DNA of 64,000 nucleotides from Sthenelais limicola (Eukaryota; Annelida; Polychaeta; Phyllodocida; Sigalionidae): contig OW804096.1 in NCBI GenBank assembly GCA_942159475.1, positions 143,115,424 through 143,179,423 of the forward strand, read 5' to 3'. The position numbers were made by a program, and so were the translations under genes. Below, piece after piece: positions 33,939 to 43,408 of this stretch. Below the pieces are notes generated by a model. It was not told the DNA's origin, ran no database searches, and saw only the letters and a program-made list of their open reading frames with translations. Position 1 is the first letter of the stretch, and each line of letters starts with the position of its first letter.

Positions 33939-34173
33939 GGGTCAAATTTTTAGAAAATGCACAATCTACAGTTTTACACTTTTATCAAAATCTGCTAAAT
34001 TAGAGTGAAACGTGATAAATACTAGGTATATCTGAGTGTATTCTGTATTGTATTCATTCAATACATCTACCTGGTTATGTTGAACTGTATTTTGAACCTG
34101 ATTTTTCTCTTCAATTTGGGTTATTTGGGAGGATTGGGGAAGGCCAATTGTACGTTTTCTGAAAATCTGACCC
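33939..34173 (+). mobile_element. MITE A (A2)
   Basis: Complete. Left tip GGGTCAAATTTTTAG. Flanks CTAT and AGAT. Confidence 0.85.
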
Positions 34174-34229
34174 AGATGCTTTTTTTATATAGCGGAGTGT
34201 AAACATAGACAAGAACCTGCGATACATGT

Positions 34230-34464
34230 GGGTCAGATTTTCAGAAAATGTACAATTCATCTTCACCAATCTTCTCAAATAACCCAAATTTCAGACAAAA
34301 ATAAAGTTCATAGCACAGTTGAACCTAACCAAACAGATTGCTAGAATGAATGCAATGCCGAACATACTTGCATTTATCTAGTATTGACCAAATTCAAGCC
34401 TAATTTAGCAGAATTTAATAAATATGTATAGCTGCCAATTGTACATTTTCTGAAAATCTGACCC
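34230..34464 (-). mobile_element. MITE A
   Basis: Complete. Flanks ATGT and ATTT. Confidence 0.87.
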
Positions 34465-34542
34465 ATTTATTAATACATGTATTTATACCCAGGGTCTGAC
34501 ATGACATGACAAACTAACAAAATCGCAAAGCCCAAGTGTCAC

Positions 34543-34683
34543 GAGGTTAGAACTACAAGTGTGATTCAATGGCTGGAGTTAAAACTTTATTTTGTATCCA
34601 ACAAGCGGCCACAGGTTGCGGCGTTGGATGCAAAATATAGTTTAAACAAGAGCCATTGAATCACACAAGTAGTTCCTAACCTC
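34543..34683. repeat. Fold-back element, ~60-bp arms
   Basis: GAGGTTAGAACTAC...GTGTGATTCAATGGCT on the left is mirrored by AGCCATTGAATCACAC...GTTCCTAACCTC on the right. An inner pair (TTTTGTATCCAAC, GTTGGATGCAAAA) surrounds a GC-rich loop. No coding capacity. Confidence 0.8.
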
Positions 34684-34982
34684 AAGTACAGTTCTTTCTT
34701 TATACTATGACTTGGAAATAATAGAAAATCGTCATTCTTACACTTGTATTAGGCTGACAGAAGCAGTTAACAATGGCCATGGTTTATTCTGAATGTGTGG
34801 AATCCCAAGTCACAGCTATGAGAATGCTTGTCTGTGATTGGTCAATATTGCTGTCATTGATGACATCAGACTAATTGATGATGTCAATGCTTCTGTATTA
34901 CACGCATACAGAAATGAACAAACTTTTAAATGGGCGTATTCTTCCCACTCAAAGTGAATAACCCATTCAGTCATAGTATAAT

Positions 34983-35045
34983 ATTTGATTTGATTTGAAG
35001 AATTCTTTTATTTGCAAAGATGGTATATTACAGAAGGTAGTTGCG
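34983..35045 (-). mobile_element. Retrotransposon tail with (AAATC)n
   Basis: The minus strand reads TTTGCAAATAAAAGAATTCTTC and then three AAATC units ending at about 34983. The body to the right is not recognisable. Its extent, perhaps to 35480, is a guess. Confidence 0.4.
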
Positions 35046-35628
35046 CTATTCATGATACAATCATATCATTTCCTCCGGCGAATGCCTTATTATGCGAATT
35101 CCAACTAGTTCCAGTTTGAACAGTTATCAAATAGTTACTGACATTAACAAGTTGTCAAGTTAAGGTTACCAATTCGAAAACTTATAAATTAAGTCAGGGA
35201 AGAGATGAAAGGTTTGTACAAAATATTCAGTACTTGTGGAGAAGTGCTGACAACACGAGGTTAGCAAAGTGAACATCAACAAGGAGCAGTATCAGCAGAT
35301 ACTTAGCAGGACAAAGAATTAAGAATTAAGAAGTCAATCTGACAGAGAGCGTGCAATCATAGTCCGATGACAGGACTAAGGTAATATTGAGAGAGTCAGC
35401 AGGGTAATATATAGAACTTGGAGATCGCTCTAGGGTAATTTTGTATTTATTATACTTTTCCCGAAACTCATGGCAGGAAAACTGGTTACGTGTCATATGC
35501 TATTTGTGGTATGAGCACCAATGCTGTAGCCTATGAGATTACATATTATCCTCTATAGAAAGGTATAATAATAGCAAGGTGTACATTCATTCATTATGTA
35601 TGCATGCACTCAGTGCGTCGCTGTGTAT

Positions 35629-35878
35629 GGGTCATATTTTCAGAAAATGTACAATTGGCAGCTGTACTCATTTAGTAATTTCTGCTAAATTAGACAGAAA
35701 TGTGGTCAATACCAGGTAAATTTGAGTATATTGGGCCTTGCCATATTGGGCATTGCATTGATTCTAGCAATATGTTTGGTTAGGTTGAGCTGTATTTTGA
35801 ACTTTATTTTCGTCTGAAATTTGGGTTATTTGAGAGGATTGGTGAAGGTGAATTGTACATTTTCTGAGAATCTGACCC
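35629..35878 (+). mobile_element. MITE A with GTAT target duplication
   Basis: GTAT at 35625-35628 and 35879-35882. A 15-bp internal duplication (ATATTGGGC...TTGC) lengthens it to 250 bp. Confidence 0.9.
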
Positions 35879-36096
35879 GTATGTTTGCACCACCCAAGGT
35901 GTAAGGCAGACACTACATATATATATATACATAATGTATTATCCGTATAGAGTAATGTAATAAGGCCATAGTCCAAACTTTCTCTCAGTTGATAAATCGA
36001 TTTCCATACTGGCTACAGTGTGTGATATGCATTAATATTTAAACCAGCTTTGTACACAACGGGAGTACCTACTAAACTTCTAAAGGAATGAACAGG

Positions 36097-36441
36097 AGTG
36101 AGTGAGTGAGTTTAGTGATTCATTTAGTGAGTGAGTTTAGTTGCTTTACACCTTATCAACACATTTGATATGGTTATATCAAGGGCGGGAGAGCTGAGAG
36201 GGAGTGAGTGAGTGAGATTGGCTGCTTTACGCCCTTATCAACACATTTAATATGGTTATATCAAGGGCGGGGGAGCTGAGAGGGAGTGAGTGAGATTGGT
36301 TGCTTTACGCCCTTATCAACACATTTAATATGGTTATATCAAGGGCGGGAGAGCTGAGAGGGAGTGAGTGAGTGAGATTGGTTGCTTTACGCCCTTATCA
36401 ACACATTTAATATGGTTATATCAAGGGCGGGAGAGCTGAGA
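36097..36441. repeat. ~75-82-bp tandem repeat with GAGTGAGTGAG start
   Basis: Four units each contain GAGTGAGT, TTGCTTTACGCCCTTATCAA, CATTTAATATGGTTATATCA and AGGGCGGGAGAGCTGAGAGG. The GTGAGTGAGTTTAG...TTTACGCC...GGCGGG order resembles a short interspersed repeat I associate with molluscan genomes. That link is from memory and unchecked. Confidence 0.75.
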
Positions 36442-36879
36442 GGAAGTGAAAAGACCAGGGATAGAAAGACCTGGGGGGAAAAGACCAGGGGTTGAAATTT
36501 CTAGGTGGGAAAAGACCAGGGGTTGAAAGTTCTTGTTACCCTTTGTAGTTACCTGCCCCTACAATTACCTGAGTAATTAAATGTAGACCAAGGGGATAAG
36601 GTTTTATGGTAGAACTCTTTCAATCTGACCCACATTCTGTGATCGCTGCAGGCTGAGAAAGTGGCTTTAAGTACCTATACAATCTCATATATTCTATTTA
36701 GCAGTTGAACGTTATATGTGATATATCATTGACAGGTAGTGAGGCAAATTCCCCATACATTGATGTATTGACTTTGGTTGAGTGGAAGGGATGGGTATAT
36801 ATGCAGGCAGTGGTAGCTCGTATAGAGCTCGCCCAGTAGGGAGGGGCTCACAGCAAGGCCGAGCCGCTCAGACATAAAT

Positions 36880-37105
36880 GGGTCAGTTTTTCAGAAAATG
36901 TACAATTGGCCTTTACTAATCCTCTCAAATAACCCACATTTAAGACATAAGTGAGCTTCAAAATGCAGTTTAACATAACAGAATTGATACTTTAAATCAA
37001 TGTAATACCAAATATACTCAGATATACCTGGTATTCATCATTTTTAGCCTAATTTAGCAGAAACTACTAAATATGTAGAGCTGCCAATTGTACATTTTCT
37101 GAAAG
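36880..37105 (-). mobile_element. MITE A (A3), right tip lost
   Basis: Normal until CATTTTCTGAAAG, where it fuses to the next diverged A piece. Confidence 0.8.
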
Positions 37106-37285
37106 TAAGGGCACCAGGAAATGTACACAATCCACCTGTCTACAAAATCTGCTAGTAAATTTGACTAAAAATGATAACCACTAGCTGTATCTTTAGGTAT
37201 ATTTTGTATTTATGCTCAATTTTGTTATGCTGACTTGCATTTTTAATCTTACTTTTGTCTTAAATCTGGTTTCAGAAGATATAAC
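37106..37285 (+). mobile_element. MITE A, ancient
   Basis: A interior words (AATCTGCTAG, ACTAGCTGTATCTTTAGGTA, TTGTTATGCTGAC) are still in order but heavily substituted. Confidence 0.45.
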
Positions 37286-37338
37286 ATTATATATATGTAA
37301 CTACTAGTAAACTAACACAAATGTTTAGAGAATCAAGA

Positions 37339-37352
37339 CCCCCCCCCCCCCC
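37339..37352 (+). repeat. C14 homopolymer
   Basis: Fourteen C just upstream of the partial A element that received the LINE. It has replaced that A copy's left tip. Confidence 0.85.
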
Positions 37353-37409
37353 TACCCCTGATTTACCTTCACCAATTCTCTGTAATAATCGGAATTTTAG
37401 CCGAAAGTA

Positions 37410-37894
37410 TTTTTTGTATTTCTTTATTGACAGCATTTTATCAAATTACAGATAATCATTCTCAGCGTGTCTTAAATGTTAATAAAAATATAAATAATTC
37501 ATCAAGTTCATAATTTCATAGTTAATGTTAAGCATTTTAACTTTAAATAGGATATTTGATCTTGGTCTACAGTCGAGTACTTCGCTTGAGTCAGTAGAAG
37601 AACATTGGCACCACCTGGTGGCTTGTTCGTACATCACACAGCCAGCTATACATTTCAATAGTCGGAGCTACTAGGAACATTGCCACCACCTGGTGGGATT
37701 CTTATGCATTGAAAGTCTCATTCCCTTACGTTCAGTGTTCGACTGCAGTCCATTAACATACTTTACATCAGCAAACAATGCTATAAAATCATAATAATAT
37801 TTTTGGATTTTTCAGTTTTATATAATAAAATAAGAAAAGCTAAAAGCACAAATAAATGGTTCGGGTCTGGGTCCACAAAATTCTAGTAACCTTT
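37410..37894 (-). promoter_or_regulatory. LINE 3' UTR with two GAACATTG-CACCACCTGGTGG boxes
   Basis: GAACATTGGCACCACCTGGTGG near 37602 and GAACATTGCCACCACCTGGTGG near 37677 (plus-strand reading, here broken by one G/C change) are about 75 bp apart. The central CACCTGGTG is a palindrome. 3' UTR repeats of this kind could form paired stem-loops for reverse-transcriptase recognition or bind an E-box factor, which is speculative. The UTR spans from the ORF2 stop to the A-rich end. Confidence 0.5.
37423..37428 (-). terminator. LINE polyadenylation signal AATAAA
   Basis: The minus strand reads GTCAATAAAGAAATACAAAAAA and then the AAAGTA duplication (as TACTTT). The signal lies about 13 bp from the 3' end. 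Confidence 0.75.
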
Positions 37895-40747
37895 TTATAG
37901 TTCGCCTCCTTCTCTAAATTCTATCCATACTTTTTCTTTTAGTTTCACCTTAAAATCCGAAAGGTCTAAATTATCTCGTAGCTCCAGTGGCATATCATTC
38001 CAGATATTTGATGATTTAGACAGAGAGGATCTGGAGGTGGATTCCTTTTTCCATGTATACTCTAAGGTTCGTCTGCCTGCATGTCCCCGTATATCCATTC
38101 CCACCCCACGCTCCAAAAAAGAACTAGTTTTGAATACCAATGATAATACTCTACATGTCCTCCTGTGTCTCAGAGGGAGAAGCTGACATCGAGTATGTAT
38201 ATCGAAATTCGACACATTCCCTTTGATGTTTAAAAGTGAACGTAGACCTCTGTTTTGAGTTTTTTGGAGTCTATGGTGGACATTTTGTGGACCCAGATCC
38301 GTACAGACAATACAATTTTCCAATATTGGGAGTACAAATGTCTTATATAGCGAAATAGCAATATTCGTTCCTATATATGGGAGTATTTTTCTTATTTTCG
38401 TTGTCTCAAAATATGCCCTCTTTATTATATAGTTAATCATTGTTTCCATTCTTAAATCACAATCGATCAAAAGGCCAAGATACTTAAACACCTTGGTTTC
38501 CTCAATTTCTCCATTGTTTAGTTTATATCGAGGGATATTATCTCTATTTTTCCTACCCCCATATACACGTTGGAAGCGAGTCTTGCTGGAGTTCAGTTTG
38601 AGGCCATTATGTTTACACCACTTTTCAAACTTCACCACATCTCGCTGCAATTCGTCTATATCATGCTGATCTTTAATAGGTCGCCATATCACACAATCAT
38701 CCGCATAAAGTTGTATCTGTGATGAGAAATTCATATTTGTCACATCATTCATATACAAAATGAACATAATTGGCCCCAAAATACTTCCCTGAGCTACCCC
38801 GGCTGTTAATCTAACCTCATTCGATATATCCGTATTAATTTTGACTACCTGAGTTCTATGTATGCAGTAATTTCGAAGCAGATTCAACTCGGTATTTTTG
38901 AAGCCCAAAGCATCCAATTTTTCTAGCAATCTGTCTAGATTTATTGTGTTAAATGCCTTGGACAGGTCGAAATATACTAAATCTGTGTTACAGCCGTTGT
39001 CTTTGTTTTTCAGTAAATCCAAAATAAGATAGCCCAGGGCGGTCTCTGTCCCTTTTCCAGCCGAAAATCCGTGCTGCTCTGGAATTATGATTTTGTTAAG
39101 GACAAAGTAGTCATCTAGTTTCTCCTTCAAAAGTTTTTCAAATATTTTTCCAGCAAGGGATGTTATTGTTATTGGCCTTAGATTGTCTAGTTCATAATTG
39201 TTTTTCCTCTTAGGGATGATTGTGCACATGCCTCTTTTCCACTCCTTCGGATATTCACCCGAGATCCTTACATTGTTTAGCAGATTCGTATAATTAAACA
39301 GATCATTTAACAAGCAAACCTTCAGAAATACAGTAGGAAGTTTCACATGTCCACTGCTTTTGCTAGTGTCAATGGCAGCTATTTCTTTTTTCACTCTATC
39401 TTGGGTAATTATTTCTTCCCAAGAAAAACGACTGTCCAACCTGTTAATGACTGGCATGTGTAACTGGGGGTCGATTATAGAAGTGATTTTTGCAAAGTAC
39501 TCATTGGTTATATTAGCAGCCTCTATACCCGTATATTCTAAATCATTTCTTACGATCCTGCTTAGTGGGTCAGAATCCTTAGTCGATTTTGTTGGGTAGA
39601 TCGTCGCTAAGTGTTCCCAAAATTTCCTTCCACTAGTTGAGTGTATACGCATTATTTCTAATGTTTTTTCTCTACTAGAGGCCATAAGTTTGCTATTGAT
39701 AATCTTTTTTTGAGCTTTAGCAGCCATCCAGTCTATGTTATTGCCAGTTCGCTTAGCCAGGGTGAAGAGTCGATTTTTTTCTTTGATCAGTAACCTAATC
39801 TCTCTGGATATGGTACCCTTGCATTTAGGTTTAATGACAATTTCCTTTTCCGGGTAGAGGTTATTTATTATGTTGGTATATTTTTTGCTCAGTTTATCCC
39901 AGCTAAGGTTCACATCGTCACCATTCATTATATTTGTATGAGCCTGAACATTGGACCTGTCGATTTCTCTCTTTATTTCATCTACGTTTAATTTACTAGA
40001 TAGACCTCTCGTTACAATTTTCTTTGGCTCTCTTGTTGATGGTATATTATATCTGTTCTTCTTTATTATAACATATATTGGCATATGGTCAGACAACATA
40101 ATATCCAGAACGCCAAATTTCTCAGCAAATCTACAATCTCCGATGATCAGGTCTATGGCAGTACTACTCTTGTCTGTAACTCTAGTAGGCACCGTTATCG
40201 ACTGAGTTAGATGATGGTTCTTAATACACCGATATAGATCTCTCTTTGGTTTGTTGTTCTTTAGTACATCTATGTTGAAATCACCTAAATACATCCTTTC
40301 GATTTTCATCGTGTCTGAGATTTGCAAAACATGTTCAAACTCAACCATAAAATCTTTTATGCTAGAGTTAGGCGGTCTATAGACATTGCTTATTATCATA
40401 GGCTTTCTATGTCCGGCTTTTACCTTCAGACTCAAGATTTCTATATGGTCCTTCATGCAAGTAATATCCTCTATCACACTAACCTGAAGGTATTCCTTGT
40501 AAAAGATTAATAAGCCTCCTCCCCTATTTTTCTTTCTGTCAAGGCGGGCAAATTTATAACCATTGATCTTAAGTTGACAGTCTGATATACAGTCGGATAG
40601 CCATGTCTCACCTAGGCAGACGATATCAAAAGTACCATTAATTATTTCCAGATGTATCTGATCCTTTTTATAGTAGAAACTGGCTGCATTTAGATAGCAT
40701 ATTTTTAAACCCTTCAGCCTATCCACGTCTATTAGACTATCCATCAT
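37895..40747 (-). CDS. LINE ORF2: apurinic endonuclease plus reverse transcriptase
   Basis: Replicase of the LINE: it nicks target DNA and reverse-transcribes the element RNA from the nick. Numbering here counts the GTG at 40750 as residue 1. The likely start is one of the two ATGs at 40747 and 40744. Endonuclease (about 15-230): N21, E48 in LGETWLSD, D157/N159 in YLGDFNID, D200 and SDH at 220-222, all the expected catalytic positions. Reverse transcriptase (about 500-770): LRPITITS near 524, D595 in YFDLSKAFN, AQGSILGP near 653, YADD at 682-685. The second Asp of the usual KAFD is Asn, but the metal-binding Asp (D595) is kept. The C-terminus has IWNDMPLELRD near residue 913. No stop or frameshift. 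Confidence 0.95.
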   Translation of the reverse strand: MMDSLIDVDRLKGLKICYLNAASFYYKKDQIHLEIINGTFDIVCLGETWLSDCISDCQLKINGYKFARLDRKKNRGGGLLIFYKEYLQVSVIEDITCMKDHIEILSLKVKAGHRKPMIISNVYRPPNSSIKDFMVEFEHVLQISDTMKIERMYLGDFNIDVLKNNKPKRDLYRCIKNHHLTQSITVPTRVTDKSSTAIDLIIGDCRFAEKFGVLDIMLSDHMPIYVIIKKNRYNIPSTREPKKIVTRGLSSKLNVDEIKREIDRSNVQAHTNIMNGDDVNLSWDKLSKKYTNIINNLYPEKEIVIKPKCKGTISREIRLLIKEKNRLFTLAKRTGNNIDWMAAKAQKKIINSKLMASSREKTLEIMRIHSTSGRKFWEHLATIYPTKSTKDSDPLSRIVRNDLEYTGIEAANITNEYFAKITSIIDPQLHMPVINRLDSRFSWEEIITQDRVKKEIAAIDTSKSSGHVKLPTVFLKVCLLNDLFNYTNLLNNVRISGEYPKEWKRGMCTIIPKRKNNYELDNLRPITITSLAGKIFEKLLKEKLDDYFVLNKIIIPEQHGFSAGKGTETALGYLILDLLKNKDNGCNTDLVYFDLSKAFNTINLDRLLEKLDALGFKNTELNLLRNYCIHRTQVVKINTDISNEVRLTAGVAQGSILGPIMFILYMNDVTNMNFSSQIQLYADDCVIWRPIKDQHDIDELQRDVVKFEKWCKHNGLKLNSSKTRFQRVYGGRKNRDNIPRYKLNNGEIEETKVFKYLGLLIDCDLRMETMINYIIKRAYFETTKIRKILPYIGTNIAISLYKTFVLPILENCIVCTDLGPQNVHHRLQKTQNRGLRSLLNIKGNVSNFDIHTRCQLLPLRHRRTCRVLSLVFKTSSFLERGVGMDIRGHAGRRTLEYTWKKESTSRSSLSKSSNIWNDMPLELRDNLDLSDFKVKLKEKVWIEFREGGEL

Positions 40748-40955
40748 CACGATTAAGGCAATGGAATATCCCCCCTGAGTCCCGAACCATATTCATAAAA
40801 ACACAGAGATGACCATACGTGTGACAGTCAAGTGAACCACCTTTCGGGCCGAGTACGGTAGTTGCAACATATGCTATTCCGTCCGTCTTTAAGGCGGTAT
40901 ACATGTTTTTTGGCAACGAAATCACAGAAACAACACATACCTTTAATTCACCTGT
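40737..40955 (-). CDS. Small upstream frame overlapping the ORF2 start
   Basis: An open frame between TAG stops holds an in-frame ATG giving about 55 residues (MYTALKTDGIAYVATT...CLNRDDG). Its stop TAG at 40737-40739 lies just past the two ORF2 ATGs, in the arrangement ATGATGGATAG. Overlapping stop and start codons are used for reinitiation or coupling in some LINEs. No known domain, and it may be non-coding spacer. Confidence 0.3.
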   Translation of the reverse strand, partial: TGELKVCVVSVISLPKNMYTALKTDGIAYVATTVLGPKGGSLDCHTYGHLCVFMNMVRDSGGIFHCLNRDDG

Positions 40956-41461
40956 AAACTAGGTACCATATCCAGGGAATAACCTCTCCTGTAACATATA
41001 TTCACATTACATCATACATAGTTGGAGCTCTTGTCCGACGGTGGCGGCCATATTGCTTCCGGTTCTCTTAGACAACATAATGTCGTAAACATAAATTATA
41101 CATTATCATCTTCCTACACGCCGGCTTTTACTGGTATTATATTATTATATTACCAATGGTAAAACCATTCGTTGTACTAGAAAATAAACAGGATATTAAT
41201 GATATATCGATCGAGTCGATCATGCGGAAGTGCGATTGCGACTTTCCTAACCCATTTTTGGTATCCAATATGGCTGACTACGATCATAACAACACCACAT
41301 TAGTCTAAGAGATTATGGAATTTACGCAATATATGCCGAATAAACAGGTAATCTGTGTTATTTCTTCACCTTAGTATAATCTCGAGTATCTAGTGAACCA
41401 TTAGGACCATAACTAATGACAAATCAAGCAATATTTACACCGGAATCGCTGCTAACCGTCC
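40956..41461 (-). promoter_or_regulatory. Inter-ORF spacer with paired ETS and YY1-type motifs
   Basis: On the minus strand ACCGGAAGC (41063-41055) is followed by AATATGGCCGCCACC, a YY1-type motif with its ATG at 41051. On the plus strand GCGGAAGTG (41224-41232) and CCAATATGGCTG (41265-41276) repeat the pair facing the other way. A 50-codon plus frame (41156-41308) is present but unsupported. A 711-nt gap is long for a bicistronic LINE, and the spacer could be an internal promoter for an ORF2-only transcript. Confidence 0.35.
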
Positions 41462-43408
41462 TTACTTATCTTTCGTTTCCTTAAGAAGGTCAGCTGTTTC
41501 GGTCATATTCAACAGCTGGGAATGTCCATCTCTGTCTCTGGTTTTGTTTAACCTAACAGCTATGCTCTTGTATTTTCTCTCTTTGTCCCTAGGTGTTGAG
41601 GCAACATGATCTTGCATAGACTTGCTTCGGATTTGGGCGAACGATCGTGATAGGATCTTTCTCCTCCTATACTTGGGAATGGTAGAGAGTTTGGACGATG
41701 TTAGCGACTCTGAAAGCTTCACGATCTCGTCTTCATCGTCATCCTTCTTTTCGGAATCTGTACGTACATTATTTTCCTCATCTACGACTTCTAGAGGTGA
41801 GAATCTTGATCCTGTTGGGGTTATTGTGGCTGCATCGTCATCCACGATTGATTCAGCTCGGTTTCGTCTCAACTTCCTCGGGGAGGGGCTCGTAAATCCA
41901 TCTTTATTAGTTGTTCCATGCTTTGGGACAGGCTTTGCATGTTTACAAACCAGTTCGTCAAATCGATTTTCATTCATAGCATTTTGGATTTCAGATCTTA
42001 CTTCCATTAATATCTTGCCAAACAGATTCTCCCCCTTCCAACAGTCGTCTCTAAGCTGCCAGTTCCCCAAGTAAACACCAGCGCCCCATTTCTTGCTTGG
42101 CGTCGCTTCAATGAGCCTCACTTGGCCTGTATTAGCGAGTTTGATAGCCAATTTCTCATCCTTATAATATTTGCAACGATTGATGTCCTTCAGGATAGCA
42201 ACTTCCCTAGCTCTCCATTCAATTGTAGTGGGTATTCTTTCCCCCATCGATTTTAATTCTCTAGGGTCAGATTGCTTCAAAATTTCTGGTGCTAGGCTGG
42301 GTCTACATAATCTTGCTTTTTTGTGGACAAACGCCTGTTCTGTGCAACTAAAGTCATATCCCTCATATTCGACGTCACAGCTGAAGAAATTGCTTAGATA
42401 AGCGAATTCTCCTTGAAATGCCAGGCCGTTTTTTACCTCCGTAACCTTGATGTTTCCTGGCTGTAGCTCTTCACGTAAGAATTTTAGTTGTCTATGATTA
42501 TATAGGACCCCGTCAATGAGGACTCTGTCCCCTTTCGGTTTGGTACGATTCTGGTCGCATCCCTGATCGATGGCATTAGCAGCCAAGAGTTTCATGAGGC
42601 TCCTCTTTTTCTTAGTGTCTACAGTACAATAATCGTGACAAAACATTTTGTCAGCATTAGGCCATTCGTTTTTGGGGAATTTGCTTGGGTCCTTGAAGCA
42701 GTTAGCACCGTCAGTTATAAAACGATCCCTCATAGATTTGTGCAACAATCTCACAACTAGTGGTGGGGCAGATTTCTTGTCATACGATTGCGATTGCCAA
42801 TAGGCAGAATCGATAACCCCTTCCCATATCGTAGGTAGTAGTATGCTCAGGATTCTTGTGGCAATGACAACAGGATTCTCACTATCAAAAAGTTCTCTAT
42901 GGATATTCTCGATTATTACGTGTGTATCCTTGTTTTGCTGACGGATGACTTCTTGTTCGTCTTGAATTTTCTCTATGGCAGATTTATTATATTGGGCATC
43001 TCGCTGTAGAAAATCAATCTTAGTGTCGGATACAAAAGTTTTTTTGTCAGCATTTACCATTGCCTTCTCCAGGGCCTCAATCCTTTCACTCATCTCTTTT
43101 CTAGACTTTACCAAAGCTTGTAGTATTATGGTTTTCTTCGTATCTTCTTCAAGGAGGTTATGTAGCTCCTCTTCCAGATCAAATTCAGTCTCGCTATCCT
43201 CACTTTTACTACTGTCGTCAGAGGCCATTTCTTCCACATCAAGGTTATCAAAATCGTATTCGTTGGAGGTTACCTTCTTTGCAGTGGATAGTAGAGGGGA
43301 TGCATTTTTCCTTTTACCTAGATTTATCTCTGGTGGGACAGAACTTTCACTTGCTTCTCCCATGTCGTTGTTCGATTGATCACAAGATATAGTCAATTTG
43401 TCACCCAT
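41462..43408 (-). CDS. LINE ORF1 protein with coiled coil, RRM-like region and NADAR domain
   Basis: 648 aa, ATG at 43406-43408, TAA at 41462-41464. Residues 1-90 are acidic and disordered with a basic GKRK patch. About 92-165 form a charged coiled coil. About 162-275 resemble the non-canonical RRM of L1-type ORF1 (HVIIENIHREL...PPLVVRLLHKSMRDRF), expected to bind element RNA. About 328-475 are a complete NADAR domain: GEFAYLSNFF (333-342), TEQAFVHKKA (356-365) with the family Glu-Gln and Lys, W398, TGQVRLIEATPSKKWGAGVY (427-446) and GENLFGKILMEVR (459-471). The C-terminus (480-648) is basic and Ser-rich with RKLRRNR and YRRRK. Bacterial and plant NADAR proteins act as N-glycosidases on riboflavin intermediates, and some remove ADP-ribose from guanine in DNA. 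The target here is unknown. Frames on the opposite strand are shadows. Confidence 0.93.
   Translation of the reverse strand: MGDKLTISCDQSNNDMGEASESSVPPEINLGKRKNASPLLSTAKKVTSNEYDFDNLDVEEMASDDSSKSEDSETEFDLEEELHNLLEEDTKKTIILQALVKSRKEMSERIEALEKAMVNADKKTFVSDTKIDFLQRDAQYNKSAIEKIQDEQEVIRQQNKDTHVIIENIHRELFDSENPVVIATRILSILLPTIWEGVIDSAYWQSQSYDKKSAPPLVVRLLHKSMRDRFITDGANCFKDPSKFPKNEWPNADKMFCHDYCTVDTKKKRSLMKLLAANAIDQGCDQNRTKPKGDRVLIDGVLYNHRQLKFLREELQPGNIKVTEVKNGLAFQGEFAYLSNFFSCDVEYEGYDFSCTEQAFVHKKARLCRPSLAPEILKQSDPRELKSMGERIPTTIEWRAREVAILKDINRCKYYKDEKLAIKLANTGQVRLIEATPSKKWGAGVYLGNWQLRDDCWKGENLFGKILMEVRSEIQNAMNENRFDELVCKHAKPVPKHGTTNKDGFTSPSPRKLRRNRAESIVDDDAATITPTGSRFSPLEVVDEENNVRTDSEKKDDDEDEIVKLSESLTSSKLSTIPKYRRRKILSRSFAQIRSKSMQDHVASTPRDKERKYKSIAVRLNKTRDRDGHSQLLNMTETADLLKETKDK

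Noticed and set aside
36097..36441. Firm assignment to a mollusc from the GTGAGTGAG repeat
   Set aside because: The resemblance is from memory and similar words occur in other invertebrates.
41156..41308. 50-codon plus-strand ORF in the LINE spacer
   Set aside because: No family signal, antisense to the element. Kept only as a note.
42975..43379. 134-codon plus frame, and 150-codon frame at 41622-42074
   Set aside because: Antisense shadows of ORF1.
41462..43408. Bacterial contamination as the source of NADAR
   Set aside because: The domain is in one frame with LINE-type coiled-coil and RRM-like regions, in an element with target duplications in a local MITE.
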